From assembly GCA_029937205.1 (NCBI GenBank), contig JAPYQV010000009.1:1-12592 (forward strand): a stretch of 12,592 nucleotides of DNA, read 5' to 3'. The notes under the pieces are model-generated. The model searched no databases and was not told where the DNA came from. It saw only the letters and a list, made by a program, of their open reading frames with translations. A program made the translations under genes and the position numbers. This DNA comes from Alphaproteobacteria bacterium. GTDB lineage: Bacteria > Pseudomonadota > Alphaproteobacteria > UBA828. Every line of letters starts with the position of its first letter. The stretch's first letter is position 1. Shown piece by piece: positions 6,931-12,592 of this stretch.

Positions 6931-7100
6931 TCTCAGACGCCGGGCGCGTGCATCCGCTCTTTATTTAGTTGGTCCCTCAGACGCCGGGCGCGCGCATCCG
7001 CGCGCTTGGCTTGGCACGCTTGCCGGAATGCTGGGCGCATTCCGGAAGGTGCGCTCGTTGTTTAGCGCCGGACGATCGCGTCCGCGCGCTTGGCTTCGCC
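6931..7100 (-). repeat. Dispersed structured repeat, left copies (three degenerate units in tandem)
   Basis: Three related units lie at about 6931-6958, 6969-7051 and 7064-7100, all reading in the minus-strand direction relative to the copies at 8023-9078. The middle unit is longest. Its 6969-6990 part is the exact reverse complement (22 of 22) of 8107-8128, and its 7013-7051 part matches the reverse complement of 8023-8061 at 35 of 39 positions. It contains a hairpin GCGCGC-ATCC-GCGCGC at 6990-7005 (GGAT loop on the minus strand) and a second one at 7023-7045. The first and third units keep only the core around the CGCCGG box and the loop. Confidence 0.8.
7023..7045. repeat. Hairpin CCGGAATG / CATTCCGG within the left repeat
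   Basis: CCGGAATG at 7023-7030 and CATTCCGG at 7038-7045 are perfectly complementary over 8 bp with a 7-base loop. The equivalent hairpin in the right copy (8029-8051) keeps CCGGAA/TTCCGG but has one mismatch next to it. No T-tract follows, so it is not a standard terminator. Confidence 0.7.
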
Positions 7101-7119
7101 TTCTGGTATTATCGGCGTC

Positions 7120-7923
7120 ATGGTTGATATTGTTTGCGCCGATACGGTTACGGTTCTGGATGCGTCGCACGCCGGGCAGGTGCTGATCGGCGGTTCGCAT
7201 GGCGGTATTTATGCCGGCTATCTCGCCGCCAAGGCCGGCGTGCGGGCGGTGATCCTGCACAATGCCGGCGTCGGCAAGGATCAGGCCGGGCTCGGCTCGC
7301 TCGCCTATCTGGCGGCGCTCGGCATGCCGGCGGCGGTGCTCGATCACAATAGTACGCGCATTGCCGACGGCCGCGACCAGTTGGCGCACGGTATCGTCAG
7401 CCATGTCAATGAGCGCGCCGAGGCCCTTGGCTGTCGCAAAGGTGAGAGCTGTCGCGCTTGCGCCGAGCGCATGGCGGCGGCCGAGCAGTGGCACGGCGCG
7501 GCGCCCGAGTTCGGCGAATCGCGCTTTCTGTTGCGCGCCGGAGATGGCGGGCCGGAGGTGTGGGGCGTCGATTCCACCTCGCTATTGCGCGCGGCGGACA
7601 AAGGCGCGGTGATGATCACTGCATCGCATGGCGCGATTTTTGGCAGCGCGAAAAACAGGCCGATCGCCGGCCCGCCGCTCGCGGTGATCTTTAATGATGC
7701 CGGCGTGGGTATTGAGAATTGCGGCGTGGCCCGTCTGCCCGCCTTGGACCAAGAGGGCGTTATCGCCGCCACCGTGGCCGCCGAGAGTGCCCGCATCGGC
7801 GACGCCCGCTCGGCCTGGGAAAGTGGCATCATCTCGCACGCCAACGCGAAGGCCCAAAGCGCCGGCATCGCACCCGGCGACAATCTCCAAACCTTCGCCA
7901 ACAAGGCAATTGCCCGAGGCTAA
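7120..7923 (+). CDS. Unrecognised protein with an internal domain duplication (SHG / NAGVG repeats)
   Basis: I do not recognise this 267-residue protein. It is made of two homologous halves, about residues 13-110 and 155-255. Matched landmarks: SHGGIYA (26-32) with SHGAIFG (169-175); HNAGVG (47-52) with NDAGVG (192-197); STRIADGRD..HGIVSH.N (78-97) with SARIGDARS..SGIISH.N (223-242). The connector carries three cysteines, C105, C111 and C114 (C-x5-C-x2-C), a possible metal or disulfide site absent from the second half. GGSHGG at 24-29 resembles a hydrolase nucleophile elbow (GxSxG) but the second half has TASHGA, so this is only a hint. No signal peptide or membrane segment is seen. The ATG at 7120 follows poor ribosome-site sequence; a TTG at 7090 lies within the repeat and is less likely. 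The gene sits between long inverted copies of a dispersed repeat. Confidence 0.8.
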   Translation: MVDIVCADTVTVLDASHAGQVLIGGSHGGIYAGYLAAKAGVRAVILHNAGVGKDQAGLGSLAYLAALGMPAAVLDHNSTRIADGRDQLAHGIVSHVNERAEALGCRKGESCRACAERMAAAEQWHGAAPEFGESRFLLRAGDGGPEVWGVDSTSLLRAADKGAVMITASHGAIFGSAKNRPIAGPPLAVIFNDAGVGIENCGVARLPALDQEGVIAATVAAESARIGDARSAWESGIISHANAKAQSAGIAPGDNLQTFANKAIARG

Positions 7924-7955
7924 TGCGCTTGATAGCGTGACGTCTCGCTCATCCG

Positions 7956-8001
7956 AAATAAGGGGAAAGACAATAATTAATGAACCTGTCCCCATAATTA
8001 A
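7956..8001. repeat. GGGGA...TCCCC / ATAATTAA tract resembling REP-type transposase-associated repeats
   Basis: AGGGGAAAGAC at 7961-7971 and CTGTCCCC at 7986-7993 form an imperfect inverted pair, and ATAATTAA occurs at 7973-7980 and again at 7994-8001. The AT-rich spacer with CCTGTCCCC looks like the scattered motifs found near IS200-like REP transposases in many proteobacteria. This resemblance is from memory; no transposase gene is present in the window. Confidence 0.4.
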
Positions 8002-8022
8002 CTTGCCGCCAGCGCGAGTTCA

Positions 8023-8128
8023 CACCCTCCGGAATGCGCCAAGCTTTCCGGCAAGCGTGACCGCGCGCCCGAGTTAATACGAGGTAGCCAAGGGGGCGGA
8101 CGCCCCCGCCCGGCGTCTGAGGGACCAA
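8023..8128 (+). repeat. Dispersed structured repeat, right copy (inverted relative to 6969-7051)
   Basis: Modules in order: a hairpin module 8023-8061 (35 of 39 match to the left copy, inverted); a 22-base box 8065-8086 containing GAGTTAATACGAGG and identical to 9004-9025; a GGAC-loop hairpin GGGGGC-GGAC-GCCCCC at 8092-8107; and a conserved tail 8107-8128 ending GGCGTCTGAGGGACCAA, an exact inverted match to 6969-6990. The tail contributes GAGGGA (8119-8124), nine bases before the ATG of the SDR gene. Confidence 0.82.
8119..8124 (+). promoter_or_regulatory. Ribosome binding site of the SDR gene, supplied by the repeat tail
   Basis: GAGGGA nine bases before the ATG at 8134 is a good Shine-Dalgarno match. 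It is part of the conserved tail of the dispersed repeat (also TGAGGG at 8985-8990 and 9070-9075), so the repeat element itself provides the translation signal. Confidence 0.65.
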
Positions 8129-8133
8129 ACAAT

Positions 8134-8901
8134 ATGAAACTAAACAAAAAAACAGCGCTCATCACCGGAGGGACTTCCGGCATCGGCGAGTCCTGCGCTG
8201 AGCTGTTTGCCAGCGAAGGGGCGCATGTGGCGGTGGTCGGCAGTTCCGATATGGCCAAGGCGGAAGCCGTGGTGGCGCGTATCGCCGCCGCCGGCGGTAC
8301 CGCCAAACCCTATGTCGGTGACCTCAGCCGGGTGAGCGAAATCGCCAGAGTGGTGGCGGCGGTGAAAGCGGATTTCGGGCGCATCGATATTCTCGTAAAC
8401 TCGGCCGGGGTGTTCTACCCGACACCCGTCGGCGGCACCTCCGAAGCGGATTACGACCGCATGATGGATATCAATGTGAAGGGCGTGTTCTTTTGCATCC
8501 ACGAAGTGGCGCCGATCATGAAAGCCCAGGGTGGCGGCGCGATCATCAATATTTCTTCTGTCGCCGGAGTCATGGCGCTCGGCACCTATTCCGCCTATTG
8601 CGCTGCCAAGGCCGGGATTAATTTCATGACCAAAGCGCTTGCACAGGAGCTTGCAGGCCACGGCATTCAGGTGAATGCGATCCTGCCGGGCAACACCGCG
8701 ACACCGATGAACGAGAACATTCGTACTGAGGTAGAATTCAAACCCATGCTCGATGCCATGGCGGCGGCGACGCCGAGCGGGCGGACCTATTCGGAAGCCA
8801 TCGATATGGCGCGCGCGGCGCTTTTCCTGGCAAGCGGCGATGGCCGCGCCATGCACGGCGCGCTCTTGGTGATGGACGAAGGCTTTTCGCTTGGTATGTA
8901 A
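8134..8901 (+). CDS. Short-chain dehydrogenase/reductase (SDR), classical type
   Basis: A 255-residue cytoplasmic NAD(P)-dependent oxidoreductase. The classical SDR marks are complete: the dinucleotide-binding TGGTSGIG (11-18), an acidic residue at D63, NSAG (89-92), and the catalytic tetrad N114, S142, Y155 and K159 (YCAAK). LPGNTATPM after the active site is the usual P-G...T region. It resembles 3-oxoacyl-ACP reductase (FabG) and glucose 1-dehydrogenase-like members, but this superfamily is too broad for a substrate call. The residue after the second strand (GSSDM at 36-40) lacks an obvious acidic NAD-selecting residue directly at the strand end, so the cofactor is open. The ribosome site lies in a dispersed repeat. 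A stem-loop at 8909-8937 follows the stop closely. Confidence 0.92.
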   Translation: MKLNKKTALITGGTSGIGESCAELFASEGAHVAVVGSSDMAKAEAVVARIAAAGGTAKPYVGDLSRVSEIARVVAAVKADFGRIDILVNSAGVFYPTPVGGTSEADYDRMMDINVKGVFFCIHEVAPIMKAQGGGAIINISSVAGVMALGTYSAYCAAKAGINFMTKALAQELAGHGIQVNAILPGNTATPMNENIRTEVEFKPMLDAMAAATPSGRTYSEAIDMARAALFLASGDGRAMHGALLVMDEGFSLGM

Positions 8902-8908
8902 CGAGTGA

Positions 8909-8937
8909 AAGGCGATGAAATATTTTTCATTGCCCTT
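8909..8937 (+). terminator. Stem-loop immediately after the SDR gene (candidate 3' end)
   Basis: AAGGCGATGAAA (8909-8920) pairs with TTTCATTGCCCTT (8925-8937), giving about 12 base pairs with one G-T wobble and one bulged C around a TATT loop. It starts eight bases after the SDR stop. There is no T-run after it on either strand, so it may stabilise a 3' end or act with Rho instead of being a textbook intrinsic terminator. Confidence 0.45.
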
Positions 8938-8951
8938 CAGCAAGCGCGCCC

Positions 8952-8990
8952 AAGCCAAGGCCACGGATGTGGCGGCCCGGCGCTTGAGGG
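8952..8990 (+). repeat. Dispersed structured repeat, short copy with GCCAC-GGAT-GTGGC hairpin
   Basis: This short unit begins AAGCCAAGG, has a 5-bp hairpin GCCAC (8960-8964), loop GGAT, GTGGC (8969-8973), and ends CCCGGCGCTTGAGGG. It has the same order as the right copy and the reverse complement of the left copy, but a different stem sequence that still pairs. Confidence 0.72.
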
Positions 8991-9003
8991 TAATTAGAAA
9001 TGA

Positions 9004-9078
9004 GCGCCCGAGTTAATACGAGGTAAGCCGCCAGGGAGTCATGTGGAGCGGACGCGACCGCCCGGCGATTGAGGGAAC
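9004..9078 (+). repeat. Dispersed structured repeat, second downstream copy
   Basis: Begins with the 22-base box (9004-9025) identical to 8065-8086, then a diverged middle containing AGCGGACGCGACC, and the conserved tail CGCCCGGCGATTGAGGGAAC. The hairpin stem is largely lost in this copy. It ends just before the palindrome at 9082-9107. Confidence 0.75.
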
Positions 9079-9081
9079 TTA

Positions 9082-9107
9082 CAATGGGTCATTCTTATGA
9101 CCCATTG
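9082..9107. promoter_or_regulatory. Perfect 11-bp inverted repeat, candidate operator or RNA hairpin upstream of the GNAT gene
   Basis: CAATGGGTCAT (9082-9092), spacer TCTT, ATGACCCATTG (9097-9107) is perfectly symmetric. It lies 42 bp before the GNAT start. Size and symmetry fit a binding site for a dimeric regulator (TetR/MarR/GntR-like), or as RNA a strong leader hairpin. A 12-codon frame MGHSYDPLVSCD starts inside it at 9084 and stops at 9120-9122; it is probably incidental. Confidence 0.6.
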
Positions 9108-9149
9108 GTATCATGTGATTAATATAAGAAACGGGATGGACACAAAAAG

Positions 9150-9713
9150 ATGCTGAGTTGGCGAATAACCTATATGGAGCGAACGGCGCCGCCGGGAGAG
9201 GCGCCGGTCGCGCCGGCCGGCGATACCAATTTCAAATTACAGCCCAATATGAGCCTCGGCCTCTACCGCGACCTGCATCGCAAAGTGGGAGAAAATTGGC
9301 TGTGGTGGGAACGCCTGGCGCTTGATGACGAGACGCTTGGCAACTTAATTTCCCATCCCGAAACCGACATCCACACATTGCGTGTTGCTGGCGTATTGGC
9401 TGGCTTTGCCGAGCTTGACCGGAGCGATGGGTCGGCGCCCGCCATTCGATATTTCGGCCTATTGCCGGATTTCATCGGCCGGCGGCTTGGCGGATTTATG
9501 ATGGAATCCCTTCTCCACCTGGCGTGGCGGCCAGCCGTGCGCCGGGTCACGCTCGATACCTGCGACCTCGACCACCCCGCCGCCATCGATTTCTATCGCC
9601 GCCACCAGTTCAAGGAAACGCGCACGGAAGTGCAGACGGCGGAAGACCCACGCGAAACCGGCATACTGCCCAAGACGGCGGGGTCGCACATTCCTCTCAA
9701 CCGACAGTTCTAG
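9150..9713 (+). CDS. GNAT-family N-acetyltransferase
   Basis: A 187-residue cytoplasmic acyltransferase expected to move an acetyl group from acetyl-CoA to an amine. The GNAT core is visible: a beta strand IRYFGLLPDF (99-108), then the acetyl-CoA pyrophosphate loop GRRLGG (110-115) and helix, the strand RRVTLDTCDLDHP (131-143), and FYRRHQF (148-154), the usual alpha4 end region. The N-terminal part WRITYMERTAPP, VGENWLWWERLALDDE and the CDLDHP motif match a subgroup I recall from alphaproteobacteria with unknown substrates. The loop has G-R-R-L-G-G in place of the commoner R-G-x-G-x-G/A. The ATG at 9150 keeps the WRITY strand; an ATG at 9174 is possible. The next gene starts 46 bp later, so co-transcription is possible. 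Confidence 0.85.
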   Translation: MLSWRITYMERTAPPGEAPVAPAGDTNFKLQPNMSLGLYRDLHRKVGENWLWWERLALDDETLGNLISHPETDIHTLRVAGVLAGFAELDRSDGSAPAIRYFGLLPDFIGRRLGGFMMESLLHLAWRPAVRRVTLDTCDLDHPAAIDFYRRHQFKETRTEVQTAEDPRETGILPKTAGSHIPLNRQF

Positions 9714-9759
9714 CTGTTTGGACGTGTGGGCGCCGTGACGCGGTTTAGGTAAAAGAAAC

Positions 9760-12592
9760 ATGTATCTGAATCGTAGGCTTTGGGTGTTTACCGCCGGTGT
9801 GCGCGGCCGCATTGCGACCGGCATTTTCCTCGGCCTGCTGGCGGCGACGGCCGGTGTGGCGCGTCTTGCGCTGCTGGGCTGGCTGCTCGGCAAGATATTT
9901 TCAGGCGCCGATATTGCCGATCTGATCCTGCCCTTTGCGCTTACCGCCGGTGTGATGCTGTTGCGCGGCGTGCTGGAATATAGCCGGACCATGACCGCGC
10001 ACCGCACCGCCGCTGCCGTCCAGGTGACCCTGCGCGAGCGCCTCTACGAACATGTGATTGCTCTCGGGCCGGCCCATTTCGGGCGCGAGCGCACTGGCGC
10101 CACGCTCCTCACATTGATCGATGGCGTCGAGCAGCTCGAGACCTATTTCGGCCAGTATCTGCCGCAGCTCTGCGTTGCCGCGCTGGCGCCGCTCGGCATC
10201 TTCGCCTTTGTCGCCTTTCTCGATTTGCCGCTCGCCGGCGCGTTGTTCGGTTTCGCCGTCTTTACCCTGATCGCGCCGACCGCCTTTCACCGCTGGGACC
10301 GCCGCGCCGCCCAATCACGGCAAACTTCCTATGCCAATTACGGCGCCGAATTTCTCGATTCGGTGCAGGGCCTCGGCACTCTGAAGGCGTTCGGCCAGAG
10401 CACCGCGCGGGCGCGCGAGCTTGGCGCCAAGGCGCATGATCTCTTCCGCCGCACCATGTGGGTGTTGGCGACGAATTCGCTGTCGCGCGGCATCACCGAT
10501 GGCGGCATTGCACTCGGCGCGGCGCTGGCGCTCGGCATCGGCGCGTGGCGCGTTGTCGATGGCGATATCAGCATCGGCGTGCTGCTGATCGTGTTGATGA
10601 TGGGGGTCGAGATCTTCCGCCCCATGCGCGAGCTCCGGGTGCTGCTGCACCAGGGCATGCTCGGGCAATCGGCAGCCGAAGGGCTGTTTGCTCTGCTCGA
10701 CGCCAAGCCGCTGGTGCGCGAAGCGGCGTCGGTCGACGCACGGACCGAAGACAAGTTGGCGCCTTCGCTGAAATTCGAGAACGTGAATTTCTCTTATCCC
10801 GGCGGGCGGCAGCCGGCGCACCGGGATTTGAGTTTCGAAATCAAAGCCGGCGAACGCGTCGGCGTGGTTGGCCCGAGCGGCTGCGGCAAATCCTCCATCG
10901 TCCGCCTGTTGCTCAGGCTCTACGATCCGGATGGTGGGCGTATTCTGCTCGGTGGTGAGGATTTGCGCGAGCTCAGTTTCGCCCGCATCCGCGATCATTT
11001 CGCTGTGGTGCACCAGGACACTTACCTGTTCCACGGCACGGCGGAAGAGAATATCCGTTTTGGCAAACCTGAGGCGAACCGTGAGGAGCTTGAAGCGGCG
11101 GCGCGCGCCGCCAACGCGCATGAATTTATTTCCAGCTTGCCGCAGGGCTACGATACGGTGATCGGCGAGCGCGGCGTTCGCCTCTCGGGCGGCCAGCGCC
11201 AGCGTATCGCCATCGCCCGCTCGCTGCTGCGTGATGCGCCGTTCTTGGTGTTGGACGAAGCCCTCTCCGCCGTCGATTCAGAAAATGAGGCGGTGATCCA
11301 GCAGGCCCTAGACCGGCTGATGAAAGACCGGACGGTGCTCATTCTCGCCCATCGCCTGTCCAGCGTGATCGATGCCGACCGGATTCTGGTGTTGCAGGAA
11401 GGCGCTCTGGTGGAGAGCGGAAAGCACCGGGATTTGATGGCGGCGAACGGCGTCTATCACCGCCTGATGGCGGCCCAGGCGGCAGATAGCTCGGCCAGCG
11501 CACCGGCACCGACCCCCAACTCATATGCTCAGCGCGACCCCGCGCCGCCGCCGCTTGAGGATCGCCAGGCAGCTGAACTGCAGCCGGCGGATGAGATCCT
11601 CCGTGCTGGGCATATGAGCTGGGGGCGGGCGACGGCGATTCTGCTGCGCCAGGTCTGGCCGTTGCGCAGCCGCGTCGGGCTGGCCTTTATGCTCGGCGTG
11701 GCGCGCGTGGTTGCTTTGATCGGCGTCGGTGTGTTGAGCGCCTTCGTCGTCGCGGCGGTGCGCAACGGCGAGCCCTTCGACGGCCTGCTGATCGCGCTTT
11801 ACGCCCTCGCCCCCTTTGCCGGTATTCTGCATTGGCTCGAATCCTGGGTTGCGCATGACATGGCCTTCCGCCTGCTCACCGAAATGCGCATCGCGCTGTT
11901 TGCCAAATTGGACGCGCTCGCGCCGGCATATTTGTTGCGCAGAAGAAGCGGCGACCTGGTTGCCATGGCGACGCAGGATATCGAGAACGTGGAATATTTC
12001 TTCGCCCACACGGTGGCACCGGCCTTTGTCGCATTGCTGGTGCCGGCGGCGGTGCTGGCTGCCGTGCTGTTCTATGGTTGGCCGATGGCGCTGGCGCTGG
12101 CGCCGTTTCTGGCGTTGATCGCGCTTTCGCCTTTTCTTATGCGAAAGCGGGTCGATGCGCTGGCGTCGCGCGCCCGCGAGGCGCAGGGCGAACTCAATGC
12201 CCATTCGGTCGATACCCTGCAGGGCCTGGCGGAAATTCTCGCCTTTCGCCAGGAAGCACAGCGCGGCAAGCAGTTCATCGACCTGGTGCGCCGCCACCAT
12301 GCGCTGCGCCTGCCGTTTTTCCGCGATCTCACCATCCAGACGGCGCTGGTGGAAACGGCGACCGGCCTTGGCGGCCTCGCTGTGGTGATCGCCGGATCGA
12401 TGCTGGTTTCCGCCGGTGATCTCGAGCGTACCGCGCTGCCGCTGTTGACGCTGTTGGCCATGGCCGCCTTTTTGCCCATATCGGAAATCGCCAATATCGG
12501 CCGTCAGCTCGCCGATACCCTGGGCGGCACGCGCCGTTTGCATGCGGTGCACAGCGAGCCGGTAGTGGTCCGGGACGGACCCGGCGTAACAA
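9760..12592 (+). CDS. Fused ABC exporter, CydD-like plus CydC-like halves (partial, C-terminus off the right edge)
   Basis: One frame runs 944 codons from ATG 9760 to the edge with no stop. Order: membrane domain 1 (about residues 10-290), ATPase 1, an Ala/Pro-rich linker (about 571-620), membrane domain 2, with the second ATPase beyond the window. ATPase 1 has Walker A GPSGCGKS (371-378), LSGGQ (475-479), Walker B FLVLDE (495-500) and switch histidine H531. The first half carries CydD-like features (ETYFGQYLPQL, FLDSVQGLGTLKAFG, FRRTMWVL, EIFRPMREL); the second resembles CydC (LHWLESWVAHDMAFRLL, LAPAYLLRRRSGDLV, DIENVE). CydDC is an inner-membrane exporter of thiol compounds linked to cytochrome bd assembly; it normally has two separate subunits. 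Another fused heterodimeric-type exporter is the alternative. The ribosome site is weak (AGG at 9747-9749). No cydAB is in the window. Confidence 0.85.
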   Translation, partial: MYLNRRLWVFTAGVRGRIATGIFLGLLAATAGVARLALLGWLLGKIFSGADIADLILPFALTAGVMLLRGVLEYSRTMTAHRTAAAVQVTLRERLYEHVIALGPAHFGRERTGATLLTLIDGVEQLETYFGQYLPQLCVAALAPLGIFAFVAFLDLPLAGALFGFAVFTLIAPTAFHRWDRRAAQSRQTSYANYGAEFLDSVQGLGTLKAFGQSTARARELGAKAHDLFRRTMWVLATNSLSRGITDGGIALGAALALGIGAWRVVDGDISIGVLLIVLMMGVEIFRPMRELRVLLHQGMLGQSAAEGLFALLDAKPLVREAASVDARTEDKLAPSLKFENVNFSYPGGRQPAHRDLSFEIKAGERVGVVGPSGCGKSSIVRLLLRLYDPDGGRILLGGEDLRELSFARIRDHFAVVHQDTYLFHGTAEENIRFGKPEANREELEAAARAANAHEFISSLPQGYDTVIGERGVRLSGGQRQRIAIARSLLRDAPFLVLDEALSAVDSENEAVIQQALDRLMKDRTVLILAHRLSSVIDADRILVLQEGALVESGKHRDLMAANGVYHRLMAAQAADSSASAPAPTPNSYAQRDPAPPPLEDRQAAELQPADEILRAGHMSWGRATAILLRQVWPLRSRVGLAFMLGVARVVALIGVGVLSAFVVAAVRNGEPFDGLLIALYALAPFAGILHWLESWVAHDMAFRLLTEMRIALFAKLDALAPAYLLRRRSGDLVAMATQDIENVEYFFAHTVAPAFVALLVPAAVLAAVLFYGWPMALALAPFLALIALSPFLMRKRVDALASRAREAQGELNAHSVDTLQGLAEILAFRQEAQRGKQFIDLVRRHHALRLPFFRDLTIQTALVETATGLGGLAVVIAGSMLVSAGDLERTALPLLTLLAMAAFLPISEIANIGRQLADTLGGTRRLHAVHSEPVVVRDGPGVT
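11513..11625. repeat. 24-bp inverted repeat inside the exporter linker region
   Basis: The left arm 11513-11536 (contains CTCATATGCTCAGC) and right arm 11602-11625 (contains GCTGGGCATATGAG) are reverse complements at 21 of 24 positions, with 65 bp between. Both arms are coding: the left gives PNSYAQR, the right RAGHMSWG. They bracket the core of the flexible linker between the two fused halves. Confidence 0.65.

Noticed and set aside
7090..7119. TTG start adding ten residues to the duplicated protein.
   Set aside because: It begins within a dispersed repeat unit and lacks a ribosome site; ATG 7120 is simpler.
6931..9078. Repeated units considered as a CRISPR array.
   Set aside because: Units are diverged, unevenly spaced, in both orientations, interrupted by genes, and no Cas gene is present.
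9084..9122. A 12-codon frame as a leader peptide for the GNAT gene.
   Set aside because: It is mostly the palindrome itself, has no run of regulatory codons and no alternative terminator structure was found; GAGGGA upstream is part of the repeat tail.

Overview
The window looks like a chromosomal stretch of a GC-rich alphaproteobacterium, probably Rhodospirillales-like. This rests on GC-rich codon use, protein style (Tat-type solute-binding protein, Urt/Liv-type transporter, GNAT and SDR types common in that class) and the tight ATGA/GTGA gene overlaps. Species cannot be named from the sequence.

Layout: (1) 1-645, minus strand, a partial MBL-fold metallo-hydrolase running off the left edge. 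(2) 646-890, a divergent intergenic region. (3) 891-5546, plus strand, a complete five-gene ABC importer of the hydrophobic amino acid/amide/urea class: a Tat-exported binding protein, two permeases and two ATPases. The last four genes overlap or nearly abut. Sequence signatures are closer to the urea/short-chain-amide (UrtABCDE/FmdDEF) branch than to the leucine branch. (4) 5754-6551, a phytanoyl-CoA-dioxygenase-type Fe(II)/2-oxoglutarate oxygenase behind a candidate operator cluster. (5) 6601-6912, a small conserved-type protein whose strong ribosome site and start are separated from the body of the gene by an in-frame TGA at codon 9, followed at once by a GC hairpin. (6) 6931-9107, an accessory segment: an unrecognised internally duplicated protein (7120-7923) and an SDR oxidoreductase (8134-8901), bracketed by copies of a dispersed structured repeat. 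(7) 9150-9713, a GNAT acetyltransferase preceded by a perfect 11-bp palindrome. (8) 9760 to the right edge, a single frame fusing two ABC-exporter halves in CydD-CydC order, cut off before its second ATPase domain.

How the parts work together: the importer genes form one operon that would bring a small amide, urea or amino-acid-like solute into the cytoplasm at the cost of ATP. No hydrolase for that substrate is in the window, so specificity stays open. The dioxygenase, small protein, duplicated protein, SDR and GNAT genes are each separated by real intergenic regions and need not share a pathway.

Most worth a second look: the repeat family in 6931-9078, whose GGAY-loop hairpin has different but still complementary stems in three copies and which forms a long inverted pair around the duplicated protein; the duplicated protein itself; the TGA-interrupted small gene; and a 24-bp inverted repeat inside the linker of the fused exporter.
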